A stretch of 64,000 nucleotides of DNA from NCBI RefSeq assembly GCF_027594545.1, contig NZ_CP115160.1, positions 1,249,001 to 1,313,000 of the forward strand, given 5' to 3'. The first letter of the stretch is position 1. Each line of letters opens with the position of its first letter. Shown here in pieces: positions 28,815-38,254 of this stretch. This DNA is from Algoriphagus sp. TR-M9 (GTDB lineage: Bacteria; Bacteroidota; Bacteroidia; Cytophagales; Cyclobacteriaceae). A program made the position numbers and the translations under genes. Under the pieces are notes generated by a model. That model was not told the origin of the DNA. It searched no databases and saw nothing but the letters and a program-made list of their open reading frames with translations.

Positions 28815-30116
28815 TCAAGAGCCAGATTTGGGTTTGAAATAGATGTTTTCGTCCTCATCGCTGATCACTTCATAGGAATCCAGCTCTGCTACCTTTTTAA
28901 AGTCTTTCTGATCCACAAGTAGCGTATCTTTTAAGTTTTGAAGTGACGGCAGTACTGCTACTGAACTATCGGGTAAAGACTGGATTTCTGGATTTCTGAG
29001 TAATGATTGATAAACATATCCAATTTTTCCAACTGCGGTTTTGACTTGGTACCAATCTTTTGTGGAAGCCGTAATAAATAATGGAGTTGACTCTCTTAAC
29101 TGGAAGAGTAATTCCGCACCTATTTCTGGTTCTGCTCTAACATTTGCCTGGTCCACATCGACAATCATGAGTAGCGGTAATTCTTCAGCAGGGAAAGGTT
29201 CTGCTTTTTTATGAGCTGTATTTATTACTGGATAGGGGTCAAAAGCCCCATTATCATAGATTCCAAAGTGCAAATGAGGAGCAGTAGTTCGTGCATTTCC
29301 AGTATTTCCCACCAGCCCTAAGGTATCGCCGGGTTCTACGCCTTGTAAATTGCTGACCAATTGGCTGTCTAGATGCGCGAAATAAAGACGCCAATTCCTA
29401 CTATGATCACTTAACCAAACTTGTTTCCCACCCAACCCACTTGCTCTTACACTTGTAACTAATCCTGCAACTGGAGCCACCACGGGTGTTCCTCGTGCAG
29501 CAAATATGTCCACACCCTCGTGGGATCTGGCTCCTCCATCCCGCGCAGCTCCCCAAAAGCTCTGTATAGAAGCTGTGTTTTTTCCCTGTACGGGAAATAC
29601 TGCATAAGTCTGTACAGCATTGACCAAAATTTGAAAGTTGCCTTCCCCAAGCATTTCAGGTTGAACCCGGAGAATATACTTTCCAGTTTGCTCAGCTTCC
29701 AATTGGATAGAGTCTTGGATAATAGCACGTGATTCGAGTTCCTTTAGAGACTCAGCATCCAGAAGATCCACAATTAACCGACTGCTATCACTTGCTATCC
29801 AGCGGATATCTATTAGAATACTGGCTCCTTTTTCCATTTGAATTTCCCAGGCATTTGCCGCAATGCTTTTAGACTTAAAGCTCCCATTGATGGCAATAGG
29901 AAGGCTGAGTAAAGTAGCTGTATTTAATACTTGCTCTGCTTTGGACAGCCAGTTCATCCCAATTTTGGATTTTAAAATGCCTGATTTTTCTAGGGAATTC
30001 TCGTAGCTCTTACGGGCTGAAGAGGAGATGAATACCCCAAGGCTGGCTTTGTTACAGGAGGTTACAGCTAGAATAATGGAAAGGCATAGAATATAAGAAT
30101 AGGGGAAGGATTTCAT
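28815..30116 (-). CDS. M23 family metallopeptidase lipoprotein with SH3-like domain
   Basis: 433 residues from the ATG at 30116 (MKSFPYSYILCLSIILAVTS then Cys21, a lipobox); a TTG at 30137 would add seven residues and spoil the signal peptide. A beta-rich N-terminal region is followed by the LytM/M23 domain (about 185-300) with HEGVDIFAARGTP (zinc His and Asp) and HLHFGIYDNG, and by an SH3b-like domain (about 310-375: VRAEPEIGAELLFQLRESTP). All M23 zinc ligands are visible, so it may cut peptidoglycan crosslinks from the periplasmic side. Single gene. Confidence 0.9.
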   Translation of the reverse strand: MKSFPYSYILCLSIILAVTSCNKASLGVFISSSARKSYENSLEKSGILKSKIGMNWLSKAEQVLNTATLLSLPIAINGSFKSKSIAANAWEIQMEKGASILIDIRWIASDSSRLIVDLLDAESLKELESRAIIQDSIQLEAEQTGKYILRVQPEMLGEGNFQILVNAVQTYAVFPVQGKNTASIQSFWGAARDGGARSHEGVDIFAARGTPVVAPVAGLVTSVRASGLGGKQVWLSDHSRNWRLYFAHLDSQLVSNLQGVEPGDTLGLVGNTGNARTTAPHLHFGIYDNGAFDPYPVINTAHKKAEPFPAEELPLLMIVDVDQANVRAEPEIGAELLFQLRESTPLFITASTKDWYQVKTAVGKIGYVYQSLLRNPEIQSLPDSSVAVLPSLQNLKDTLLVDQKDFKKVAELDSYEVISDEDENIYFKPKSGS

Positions 30117-30137
30117 CAGAGGTAATATTGAGATCAA

Positions 30138-30437
30138 AGATTGAGGCAGGCGTGTTATATGGTCTTCTTTGCGGTGCTATACACTAATAGCATGCCGATA
30201 CTTACCTATCGCCTGTTCGCTTTAATTCTTTAAAAATGCCAATGGTGTGTTTTTCTATCTGTTGAATTAAATCTACATTTTGTGAAGAAAATTCTCCTAA
30301 GGTTCTGAGGCGTACTGTTACTGAAGATGCTTGAAAAGAATTAATATGATGCGTTTTGAGGTAAATTAGTTGCTTTATTGAATCACCCCAAGCTGTGGTT
30401 TATGTTTTGTTAGCTGGATGGGTGAACCCATTAATTA
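30138..30437. other. Intergenic region between divergent genes
   Basis: About 300 bp separating the M23 gene and the Cys-rich protein gene, which are read away from each other. Promoters for both are expected; no further element is visible. Confidence 0.4.
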
Positions 30438-30764
30438 ATGACCAGTTTGACACCTTTAAAGAGTGATCTTTGTAATGCTTTGCAGCAGTGCATAAAAGAT
30501 GTGCAACTCTTGATTTCAGCTATAAATCAAAGATCGGAAATGGAAAATTTCACTGCTGTAGCTGAACATTGTGTTGAAGCATGTATGGCCTGCCTTGACG
30601 CCTGCGAATCTGGTAGATTTGACCGAGGGATCATGATGGCCGACTGTGCAGAGGCTTGTGCACTGTGTGCTGACCAATGCGAATCGCTTAATTTGGTAGA
30701 AAGTAAAAAATGCATAGCATCCTGTCAAATTTGCCAAGAGGAACTATTTCACTTGTTGGCTTAA
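30438..30764 (+). CDS. Cys-rich four-helix-bundle protein (DUF326, copper-storage type)
   Basis: 108 residues with 13 Cys, most in helix-spaced pairs: HCVEACMACLDACESG, DCAEACALCADQCES and KKCIASCQICQEE. This is the DUF326 pattern, related to copper-storage proteins (Csp), in which Cys line the inside of a four-helix bundle and bind Cu(I). No signal peptide, so it is cytosolic (Csp3-like). No copper exporter or CueR-like regulator is adjacent. It may store or buffer copper, and it could also bind other soft metals. Confidence 0.88.
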   Translation: MTSLTPLKSDLCNALQQCIKDVQLLISAINQRSEMENFTAVAEHCVEACMACLDACESGRFDRGIMMADCAEACALCADQCESLNLVESKKCIASCQICQEELFHLLA

Positions 30765-30961
30765 GGATATTGGAATCTTTTAAGTTATAAAATCGGCATA
30801 AATGATGGCGCCTCCTCGCGACTGTTTTTATTTTCATTCCCATTGGGAATCAAGTTGGGGCTGCCTAGTGGAAATCGAAATGTTAGATACCAAATCTCAA
30901 TCATCGGGCAATCCTTCAGTCGGTCAAAGGAGGCATCATCATTTTAATTCTCTTTTTGTTT

Positions 30962-31333
30962 CTATTGTCTTACGTTTCCATTTTCCAAAAACTCAACAGT
31001 TTTATTTGATTGATCGGATAGCTCGAACTCTACTTCATAAACAGTGATGGAATTTTCGATCTTACTGCTTGTACTAATAATCCTGGATTTTGAAAGCACC
31101 TCATCATTTTCAATAGCATTGATTACAGGAGCCGGAAGACGTGTAGAATCTGCTTCATCTAGAGTTCCGCTAAGCAGAGTACCATCGCGTTTCACCATAG
31201 TGGTATCGTCTCCATTTAATTCCGTACTCATTTCGTTTTGAGCTTCAATACCTTGTTCGTTGACGTTACTTTTACCACAGGCTGTTGATAACATGGCTAC
31301 CATAGCCGGATATATGATATATTGAGTTTTCAT
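30962..31333 (-). CDS. PepSY-like lipoprotein (paralogue of 26786-27178)
   Basis: 123 residues from the ATG at 31333 (MKTQYIIYPAMVAMLSTAC, Cys19 lipobox); a TTG at 31342 is rejected because the ATG gives a normal signal peptide. The C-terminal half is PepSY-like: LPAPVINAIENDEVLSKSRI, NSITVYEVEFELSD and KTVEFLENGNVRQ. The order of elements and the phrases VINxIENxE/D, YEVEF/YYELEF and the closing F-x-E/D-x-G match the gene at 26786, so the two are paralogues separated by 4 kb. Function unknown. Confidence 0.78.
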   Translation of the reverse strand: MKTQYIIYPAMVAMLSTACGKSNVNEQGIEAQNEMSTELNGDDTTMVKRDGTLLSGTLDEADSTRLPAPVINAIENDEVLSKSRIISTSSKIENSITVYEVEFELSDQSNKTVEFLENGNVRQ

Positions 31334-31896
31334 AAATGCCAAAATTTTGGTGACAGCTAATTGCAGATCAATAATCAGCCCTTTTTAATTATTCTTTGGT
31401 AGCTATCTAGTTTCTATTGTCTTCTTGTTTCTCAAGACTTGATCAAGAAATGGATTTAAGAAAGATGTATGCTTTTTATTTTTGAGGAGATTTTGGACTG
31501 CTTACTATTTCTTATTTAACCGGTAGATTCTAAAGCATCCAGCTTTTTGGTCGTATTTTGAAGATTTCTCCATATCACTGATCATTACGATTTAGTTCTA
31601 TTTGATCAGCCTAAATGGGTCGACAATTTTTAAATAAAATAGGAGTCAAGTGATGGCTTCTTAGCTGGTTTTTATAACTACAATATTCAGGTCATAATGA
31701 GGTGAAGTTTGCTCAGTCTGTTGATAATTTGGCTAGTGTTAAAAGTCTGGGTTTCTTATTTTTAAGTTTGGATTTTTTTAAATGCTCGACCTACAGTGAT
31801 TTAAAGGTATTTTGGTCGAAATTTTTACCTAGTGGAATAGTTGTTGGCTTGGCTCTAGAAAATCTATCCTAATTGTTTCCATTCAACCGACCAACT
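31334..31896. other. Regulatory region upstream of the first SusC gene
   Basis: About 560 bp with no gene, read toward the SusC start at 31897 on the plus strand. It has a candidate promoter -7 element TAAGTTTG (31763-31770), close to the Bacteroidota TAnnTTTG consensus, and an inverted repeat TCGACC/GGTCGA (31786-31791 and 31814-31819). Confidence 0.4.
31763..31819 (+). promoter_or_regulatory. Candidate -7 box and inverted repeat before susC-like gene
   Basis: TAAGTTTG fits the TAnnTTTG -7 consensus known from Bacteroidota; no good -33 TTTG is seen at the right distance. About 16 nt further on, TCGACC and GGTCGA form a 6-bp inverted repeat with a 22-nt centre. It could be an operator in the leader, 78-111 nt before the ATG. 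Confidence 0.3.
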
Positions 31897-34800
31897 ATGA
31901 AAAAGTTTCCAACCCTTACTTTTCTGGTTTTAATTTCAATAGGATCTTCCTGTGAGGTGTTCGCGGAAAATATTACATCATTGACTCTACAGGATACAAT
32001 TCCCATTACCGATCCCAAAACGACTAATGAACCTAGTTCAATTACTGGATCTATAAAGGATGCAGAAGGTAATCCTTTATCAGGAGCCACTGTACAGATT
32101 AAAGGCACCCAAACAGGAGCGATTTCAGATGACTCCGGCAACTATTCTATAGATACCCCTGAGAATAGTGAAGGGGTAGTTCTGGTATTTTCATTTTTAG
32201 GTTTTCAGTCAAAGGAGGTAGAAATAGGCAATCGGAGCACCATAGATATCACATTGATCAGCGATGATCAAGAACTAGATGAGGTAGTAGTGATAGGATA
32301 TGGTTCTACACGAAAGGCAGACCTTACCGGGTCCGTAGCCCAGGTAAATACTGAAGAAATAAATGCTTTTCCTACTTCTAATGTGCTGCAGGCATTGAAT
32401 GGGCGGGCTCCAGGAGTGCAGGTCATCCAAAATAACGGGGCTCCAGGTGGAGGAGTTTCCGTTAGAATTCGCGGCGCAAATTCTATTCAAGGTGACAATG
32501 ACCCGCTATATGTAATCGATGGCTTTCCTTTTTCCGGTAACCCTACCAATCTGAACAATTCAGATATCGCCAGTATAGAAATTCTAAAGGATGCCTCAGC
32601 TACTGCAATATATGGCTCCAGGGGTGCCAATGGAGTGGTGTTGATCACTACCAAAAGTGGAAGGGGAGCGGGCACGGTAGTGGAGTTTGATGCTGCATAC
32701 AGTATGCAAAGCCTGAGGGATAAGCTTAATCTGATGAATGGAACTCAATATGCCGAGTTGATGAATATTCAGGCAGAAAATGACGGGTTACAACCTTATT
32801 TTTCAGAAGCAGAAATCAATGGATTGGGTCAAGGTACTGACTGGCAGGATGAAGTTTTTCAACAGGCACCCATCAAAAACACCTCTCTGAGCATTTCTGG
32901 AGGAGGAGAAAATACTCAATTTTTAGTTGGCGGTAGCATTTATCAACAGGACGGAATCATCAAGGGGTCTGATTATGATAGATATTCTATCAGGTCTACT
33001 ATCAATCATAAGGTCAGTGAAAAAATCTCAGTTGATTTTAACAGCACACTGAGCAAATTGGTGACTGCACGTAGGGACAGTGAAGGTGGTTCCAGAGGAG
33101 CGAGTATGATAGGGGCAGCAATAGTAGCTTCCCCTTTGTCTGATCCATACAATTCTGAAGGAACCATCAACAATTTGGCTGATGATTTTGCATTTGTATC
33201 TCCGGACCTGATCAACCCGCTCTACTTTATTAACGAGCAATCCACTGTAATAACTGCGAATGTGGTTTTGGCGAATGCTGCCATCAATTACAATCCAATT
33301 CCGGAAATCACCATCAGAATAGCTGGAGGGGTAGAAAATCGTGATGACAGAACTGACAATTACAGAAGCAGTAATTTTATAAATAGCAACGGAAATGCCA
33401 GTATTACTACCAGTCAATACATCAGTCGGCTGAGTGAAAATACGATTACATATGCTGACGTATTCAATGAAAAACACGATTTGAATGTGCTAGCTGGTTT
33501 TACCTACCAGGATTTTACTACTAAATATTTGGCGGGAAGCGGAGCTGGGTTTCTCAGTGATCTTTATGAAACGGATAACTTGGGAGCTGCGGAAACTCCT
33601 GGTATTCCTACCTCCGGCTATGCAAACTCAGTTTTACTTTCCTACTTGGGAAGGATTAATTATGGATTTGCAGACAAATACCTATTCACTGCGTCGTTCC
33701 GCGCAGATGGATCTTCCAGGTACAGTGAGGGCAATAAGTGGGGATATTTTCCTTCTGGAGCCTTAGCGTGGAAAGTCTCCGAAGAAAATTTCATGCAGGG
33801 ACAAGAAACTGTTTCCACTCTAAAACTCCGTGCCAGCTGGGGGCTGACAGGCTCCCAGGCCATTGATCCATATGCTACACTTAACAGGTTATTCCCAGGA
33901 TACACTGTTTTTGGTGATGAGCTTTATAACTTCCTTGCACCTGGATCTACCTTGCCGGGAAACCTCAAGTGGGAAACCACCCAGCAATTTGACTTGGGCA
34001 TGGATCTGGGACTTTTTAACGATAGGATTATTGTTGGAGCTGATTATTACATAAAAACTACTGAGGACTTATTGAGCACTGTTCGCTTGCCCAGTTCCTA
34101 TGGTTATACGACAACCATAGATAATGTGGGATCTATAGAAAACAGAGGTGTGGAATTGAGCCTCTTTGCCCAAATGTTTTCCAAGGAATTCCGGTGGAGT
34201 ATAGATGGGAATATTTCTTTAAATCGAAACAAGGTGATTTGCCTTAATGATGGACAGCCGATTCTCACTAATTTCATAAATGTGATCACGGTAGCTGATA
34301 ACTTCTCCATCATGGAAGAAGGCAGACCTCTAGGTCAATTCTGGGGGTATCAAGAAGATGGATATACGGAATCAGGAGCGATCCGCTATAGAGATTTAAA
34401 CGGCGATGGGGAAATCACAGAAGAGGACAAGACATACATAGGAAATCCAAATCCTGACTACTTTTACGGATTCAATTCAAACATGACCTTCAAAGATTTT
34501 CAACTGGATTTATTTTTCCAAGGAAGTAAAGGAAATGATATCATGAATGTAAGTGCGATTTCCAGTACGATGGATTATGGTCAAGGCTTGAATATGCCGG
34601 AAGAAGTACTTTTGGATCACTGGACGCCACAGAATACAGGTGCCAAATATCCAAAAATCAGTAGAAGTACAGTGGCAAGAGTATCCAATAGATTTGTGGA
34701 GGACGGTTCTTATTTAAGGCTGAAAAACGTGATGTTAGCTTACAATTTCCCCTTAAAAAACACAAATGGAATATTCCTCCAGAGTCTGAGAATCTATGCC

Positions 34801-34947
34801 AGTGGGCAGAATCTGTTGACTTTTACCGATTATTCCTGGTGGGATCCTGAGGTTAACAGCAAGGGTGGAGACAATCGCCTAGGTATAGATCACTTCAGTT
34901 ATCCTATTCCTAAGTCTTATACCGTAGGCCTCAATGCCACTTTTTAA
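31897..34947 (+). CDS. SusC/RagA-type TonB-dependent outer-membrane transporter
   Basis: 1016 residues from the ATG at 31897 (MKKFPTLTFLVLISIGSSC); a TTG at 31873 would put eight residues before the signal peptide. A carboxypeptidase-regulatory-like domain (about 50-125: SITGSIKDAEGNPLSGATVQ-type start) precedes the TonB box/linker ELDEVVVIGYG and the plug (LNGRAPGVQVIQNNGAPGGG, ILKDASATAIYGSRGANGVV), then a 22-strand barrel ending in a Phe (VGLNATF). It imports a glycan or peptide with the SusD protein encoded next. No FecR/sigma-type extension is seen. Substrate unknown because no enzyme gene accompanies it. Confidence 0.96.
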   Translation: MKKFPTLTFLVLISIGSSCEVFAENITSLTLQDTIPITDPKTTNEPSSITGSIKDAEGNPLSGATVQIKGTQTGAISDDSGNYSIDTPENSEGVVLVFSFLGFQSKEVEIGNRSTIDITLISDDQELDEVVVIGYGSTRKADLTGSVAQVNTEEINAFPTSNVLQALNGRAPGVQVIQNNGAPGGGVSVRIRGANSIQGDNDPLYVIDGFPFSGNPTNLNNSDIASIEILKDASATAIYGSRGANGVVLITTKSGRGAGTVVEFDAAYSMQSLRDKLNLMNGTQYAELMNIQAENDGLQPYFSEAEINGLGQGTDWQDEVFQQAPIKNTSLSISGGGENTQFLVGGSIYQQDGIIKGSDYDRYSIRSTINHKVSEKISVDFNSTLSKLVTARRDSEGGSRGASMIGAAIVASPLSDPYNSEGTINNLADDFAFVSPDLINPLYFINEQSTVITANVVLANAAINYNPIPEITIRIAGGVENRDDRTDNYRSSNFINSNGNASITTSQYISRLSENTITYADVFNEKHDLNVLAGFTYQDFTTKYLAGSGAGFLSDLYETDNLGAAETPGIPTSGYANSVLLSYLGRINYGFADKYLFTASFRADGSSRYSEGNKWGYFPSGALAWKVSEENFMQGQETVSTLKLRASWGLTGSQAIDPYATLNRLFPGYTVFGDELYNFLAPGSTLPGNLKWETTQQFDLGMDLGLFNDRIIVGADYYIKTTEDLLSTVRLPSSYGYTTTIDNVGSIENRGVELSLFAQMFSKEFRWSIDGNISLNRNKVICLNDGQPILTNFINVITVADNFSIMEEGRPLGQFWGYQEDGYTESGAIRYRDLNGDGEITEEDKTYIGNPNPDYFYGFNSNMTFKDFQLDLFFQGSKGNDIMNVSAISSTMDYGQGLNMPEEVLLDHWTPQNTGAKYPKISRSTVARVSNRFVEDGSYLRLKNVMLAYNFPLKNTNGIFLQSLRIYASGQNLLTFTDYSWWDPEVNSKGGDNRLGIDHFSYPIPKSYTVGLNATF

Positions 34948-34965
34948 TTTTAATCCATATAGATC

Positions 34966-36429
34966 ATGAAAACTACTAGAAAATATAATCTATTCAGCAC
35001 TAAAGTTTGTGTAGTTTGTCTTTTGGGGATAGGTGCTTTTACCATCTCCTGCGATTCGCTCTTAGATGAAGAACCGAAAACAATTGTATCGGAGAATTTC
35101 TATCAAAACGCCTCTGATTTTGATGCCGCTACCAATGCTATTTATTTTCCGCTGCGGATGGTGAGATCAGAACAGATTGCCGTGCTCAGTGCGCACACAG
35201 ACTGGGGTTATGGTCGTGGTAGTAGAGCGCAGTACAACGATTTCGACGGGTTTAATCCCACCAATATCAATGCAGCCGCTTCCAGATGGAACAGTTTCTA
35301 CAAAGGAATCCGAAATGCCAATATCGTGATTGAGAAAGCACCATTAAGTGAAGAATTGACCGAAGACGAAATGAATGGATTTATTGCTGAGGCTAAATTC
35401 CTGCGTGCATTGACTTATTTTGACTTAGTGAGAAACTGGGGTGGAGTTCCGCTTCGTACCGAGCAGAATATATCGGATAAGGATGTGCCAAAAAGTAGCG
35501 TCGAAGATGTTTATTCCCTGATATTATCTGACCTGGAAGCAGCTGAAACAGGTCTTCCAACTGCTGCAGCAGAGCCTGGACGACCCACGCAATGGGCCGC
35601 TAAAACCTTACTGGCGGATGTATATCTACAGTTGGAAGAGTTTGATTCAGCTAAATTGAAAGCCGAGGAAGTTATAGACTCTGATGCGTTTCAGTTAGTT
35701 CACGTGACCTCAGTAGATGAACTCCGGGAGAAAATCTTTGGTCCCACATTGATCAGTTCAAGTGAAGAAATCTTCTCCTTTAAGTTTGCCAGGCAAACAG
35801 GACAAGGAAATGGGCTACCCTGGATTCTTAATCACCCGAGTACTGGACTTTATAATTTTGGCGGCGCATATGCGCATTACGGGGATGCAAGCAACCCATT
35901 CTACAAGGAATGGGAAGATGGTGATTTAAGAAAGTCTTTATGGCAGTTTGTGGACTTCGGTCTGGGAGATTCAACCCTGGTCAACGGAAAATATGCAGAG
36001 CCTCAGGCCGTGGATAATACTGGAGCTGGCAATGATACTCCTATTTACAGATATGCTGAACTGTTGCTTATTTATGCAGAAGCTTCAGCTCAGGTAGATG
36101 GCTTGACTGAGGAAAATATGGACGCAGTTAACCAAATACGAAGAAGAGCCTTTGGCCTGGATCCTTTGGAAGCATCGTCTATGGATTATACATTGGAAGG
36201 GTTGAATACAACAGAATTCTTAGATTTGATCCTTCAGGAAAAAGCCTATGAGACTCAGTTTGAAGGCAAGCGATGGCTGGATCTGAAAAGAACTGGAAGA
36301 GCGGAGGAATTCGTGATGAAAAATAAAGGCTTGTCAATTGCTGATCGCCATTACTTGTGGCCGATTCCCTTGGAAGAACTGAATTTCAACGAAGCCATGA
36401 GTGCAAGTGATCAAAACCCTGGTTACTGA
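34966..36429 (+). CDS. SusD/RagB-type surface binding lipoprotein
   Basis: 487 residues; lipobox TISC (Cys29). Family motifs are complete: LLDEEPKTIVSENFYQNASDF near the N-terminus, FIAEAKFLRALTYFDLVRNWGGVPL (TPR helix region), AAKTLLADVYLQLEEFDSA, IYRYAELLLIYAEA, and the closing EKAYETQFEGKRWLDLKRTG with LWPIPLEELNFN and QNPGY at the end. It caps the SusC barrel on the cell surface and binds the substrate. The gene starts 18 nt after the SusC stop and ends the pair. Confidence 0.96.
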   Translation: MKTTRKYNLFSTKVCVVCLLGIGAFTISCDSLLDEEPKTIVSENFYQNASDFDAATNAIYFPLRMVRSEQIAVLSAHTDWGYGRGSRAQYNDFDGFNPTNINAAASRWNSFYKGIRNANIVIEKAPLSEELTEDEMNGFIAEAKFLRALTYFDLVRNWGGVPLRTEQNISDKDVPKSSVEDVYSLILSDLEAAETGLPTAAAEPGRPTQWAAKTLLADVYLQLEEFDSAKLKAEEVIDSDAFQLVHVTSVDELREKIFGPTLISSSEEIFSFKFARQTGQGNGLPWILNHPSTGLYNFGGAYAHYGDASNPFYKEWEDGDLRKSLWQFVDFGLGDSTLVNGKYAEPQAVDNTGAGNDTPIYRYAELLLIYAEASAQVDGLTEENMDAVNQIRRRAFGLDPLEASSMDYTLEGLNTTEFLDLILQEKAYETQFEGKRWLDLKRTGRAEEFVMKNKGLSIADRHYLWPIPLEELNFNEAMSASDQNPGY

Positions 36430-36740
36430 TTTTCCTTACTTTAGAGCGATGAACTTTGACTTGGACGGGTAAATGGCCTTCCAATCTAAAATTGCCTGGT
36501 TGTAGGAGGTTTTTTATTTGGAGTATGAAAAAGATAGATCTTTAGGGAATTGAAAAACTTAAATTATTTAAGCCTAGGGACTTGGATATTTTAAATGAAT
36601 AAAATGCCTCATTACCGTATATGGAGGTCGTTTTATAGAATTTTATTCCGTTAATCTTTGATTCAATATCGACAGCCAAATCCATGAATAGCCTGTAATA
36701 TGCATGCCCGTATAAAATGTCGGGATTTGATTTTTGATAA
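36430..36740. other. Intergenic region after the first SusD gene
   Basis: About 310 bp without a gene. No perfect terminator hairpin is seen after the SusD stop codon. The promoter of the next small gene is expected here. Confidence 0.4.
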
Positions 36741-37175
36741 ATGATGATGAATAAAGTTTACGTGGTTTTTTCTGGGGAATATCAACTTATGAAGGTACAG
36801 ACCAGGCAATTGGAAGGTACATTACCTGCATTTAGGATTGAGGCCGTATTTTCCACAGTTGAAAAATGCGAGGCATGGATCAGGCGACATGAAAAAAGTC
36901 TTTCTTCCACCGTTTTGAGCTTTTTGGAAATTCCTTTTGATCCCCTTAGCAGAGAAAGGGAGAGTGAAATGCAAGTTTTCCATGTGCGTATGAATAGCGA
37001 GTTGCATATCATTGATGTGAAAATGGGGGATGAAAGTGATTTAGAAGAAGGAGAATTCTTTACTCTGACTCAAATAGAAGGCGGCGGTTTTCAAGGAGTG
37101 TTTTTTGCCAGGGATTTAATTGATGCCTGTAAACTAGCTTTTACCAGGGGCCAAGAATTGCTGAACGGAAAATAG
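36741..37175 (+). CDS. Unknown small cytoplasmic protein
   Basis: 144 residues; three consecutive ATG codons (36741, 36744, 36747) make the exact start uncertain. The protein has no signal peptide, membrane helix or recognised motif. It looks alpha/beta: a first strand VYVVFSGEYQ, an amphipathic helix STVEKCEAWIRRHEKSL, then strands FHVRMNSELHIIDVKMG and GGGFQGVFFARD, and a C-terminal helix. The opening plus WIRRHE region recalls short regulatory or DUF proteins of Bacteroidota, but I recognise no family. It is convergent with the AraC gene (35 nt apart). Confidence 0.6.
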   Translation: MMMNKVYVVFSGEYQLMKVQTRQLEGTLPAFRIEAVFSTVEKCEAWIRRHEKSLSSTVLSFLEIPFDPLSRERESEMQVFHVRMNSELHIIDVKMGDESDLEEGEFFTLTQIEGGGFQGVFFARDLIDACKLAFTRGQELLNGK

Positions 37176-37210
37176 ACAACTCAAAAGTATAAGGAGCCTC
37201 ACTCTCAATA

Positions 37211-38254
37211 TTATAACAACTTTTTTAACGATGATTTTCCTTTTCTATGGGTTTTTCGGAAGTTGGATGGGGTATCGTGATACATCTTTTTGAAGAGTTC
37301 ACTGAAGTAACTTTGACTGTTGAATCCTACTTTTTCCTTGATTTCCTGAATGCTATCTTCTGTATTGAGCAGCAGGTCTTTAGCAAGACTCAATCTCAAA
37401 AATTGCAGGTATTCATTGGCGCTTTTTCCGAAGAAATGACGGAACCCATTCTGGAATTTTTTAGCATTTAAGCCCACCCGTTGGGCAATTGAATTTAGGG
37501 ATTCAATAGAATCCAGCTCTATTTTCATGATTTCTACAGCTTCTCTGATTGCATGCGCCTCCGACTGCCGCAGGATATTACGTTGATCAGATCCTTGATA
37601 GTCATCATCGTATTGTATGAGCTGCTGCACCAGCATTCTATAGGATTGGCTTTCTAGAAAAATCTTCTTAATCAGGTCAGTATATTGATGGGTTTTTATT
37701 TCTTCAAATATCTCGCCTAATCTGAGACTGTACATGCCATTGTAATAAAATGAAGTTTTGGCAAGTTCGTCCTCAAAAATGGATTTTAAGTTGGTGTGTG
37801 CTTTTGCCAATTCACATTCCATGCGCTCTTTAAATCTATGTCTATCCACTTCAAGACTATAAATCTCTGTTTTCTGCTGCTTTTGAAATTGAAGTACATG
37901 CCCATTGTAACCCTTACTGGCCACTATGATATTTTGATGTTGCTGTAGGGCATGCTCCTCACCATCTTGCTCGAAATGATGAAGTAGGTTGCCATTTAGG
38001 CAAAAAAGAAACTTCAGGGGATGGGTTTGGTTTACAGTGAAACTTATCTCCAGATCCTCATAAAATAGGCAATCATAAATCAGCAGACCCAATCCGCCTT
38101 CAAAGTTAATTCCCTTGATCTGTCCCTGGCCCCAAGAATCCGGTATCTGAACATAGTATTCTCCACAATCCTGGGTGTATTGAGTACCTAAGCCTTTGGC
38201 AATATCAGCTATCACCTCTTTAAGAGGCAAGGAATGAACCTGAAGTTTTTTCAT
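37211..38254 (-). CDS. AraC-family transcriptional regulator
   Basis: 347 residues. A long N-terminal part (about 1-230) has a beta-rich region resembling the cupin-like ligand domain of AraC proteins (VNQTHPLKFLFCLNGNLLHH). The C-terminal double HTH (about 235-340) is clear: IESLNSIAQRVGLNAKKFQN, then LSLAKDLLLNTEDSIQEIKE and KVGFNSQSYFSELFKKMYHD, with TPSNFRK at the end. This is the layout of PchR-like regulators. The target is unknown; nearby candidates are the SusC/SusD pair and the small gene at 36741, both on the opposite strand. Confidence 0.9.
   Translation of the reverse strand: MKKLQVHSLPLKEVIADIAKGLGTQYTQDCGEYYVQIPDSWGQGQIKGINFEGGLGLLIYDCLFYEDLEISFTVNQTHPLKFLFCLNGNLLHHFEQDGEEHALQQHQNIIVASKGYNGHVLQFQKQQKTEIYSLEVDRHRFKERMECELAKAHTNLKSIFEDELAKTSFYYNGMYSLRLGEIFEEIKTHQYTDLIKKIFLESQSYRMLVQQLIQYDDDYQGSDQRNILRQSEAHAIREAVEIMKIELDSIESLNSIAQRVGLNAKKFQNGFRHFFGKSANEYLQFLRLSLAKDLLLNTEDSIQEIKEKVGFNSQSYFSELFKKMYHDTPSNFRKTHRKGKSSLKKLL

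Noticed and set aside
30802..31047. 81-codon plus-strand ORF
   Set aside because: It overlaps the PepSY-like lipoprotein gene on the other strand, which has a clear lipobox and a paralogue.
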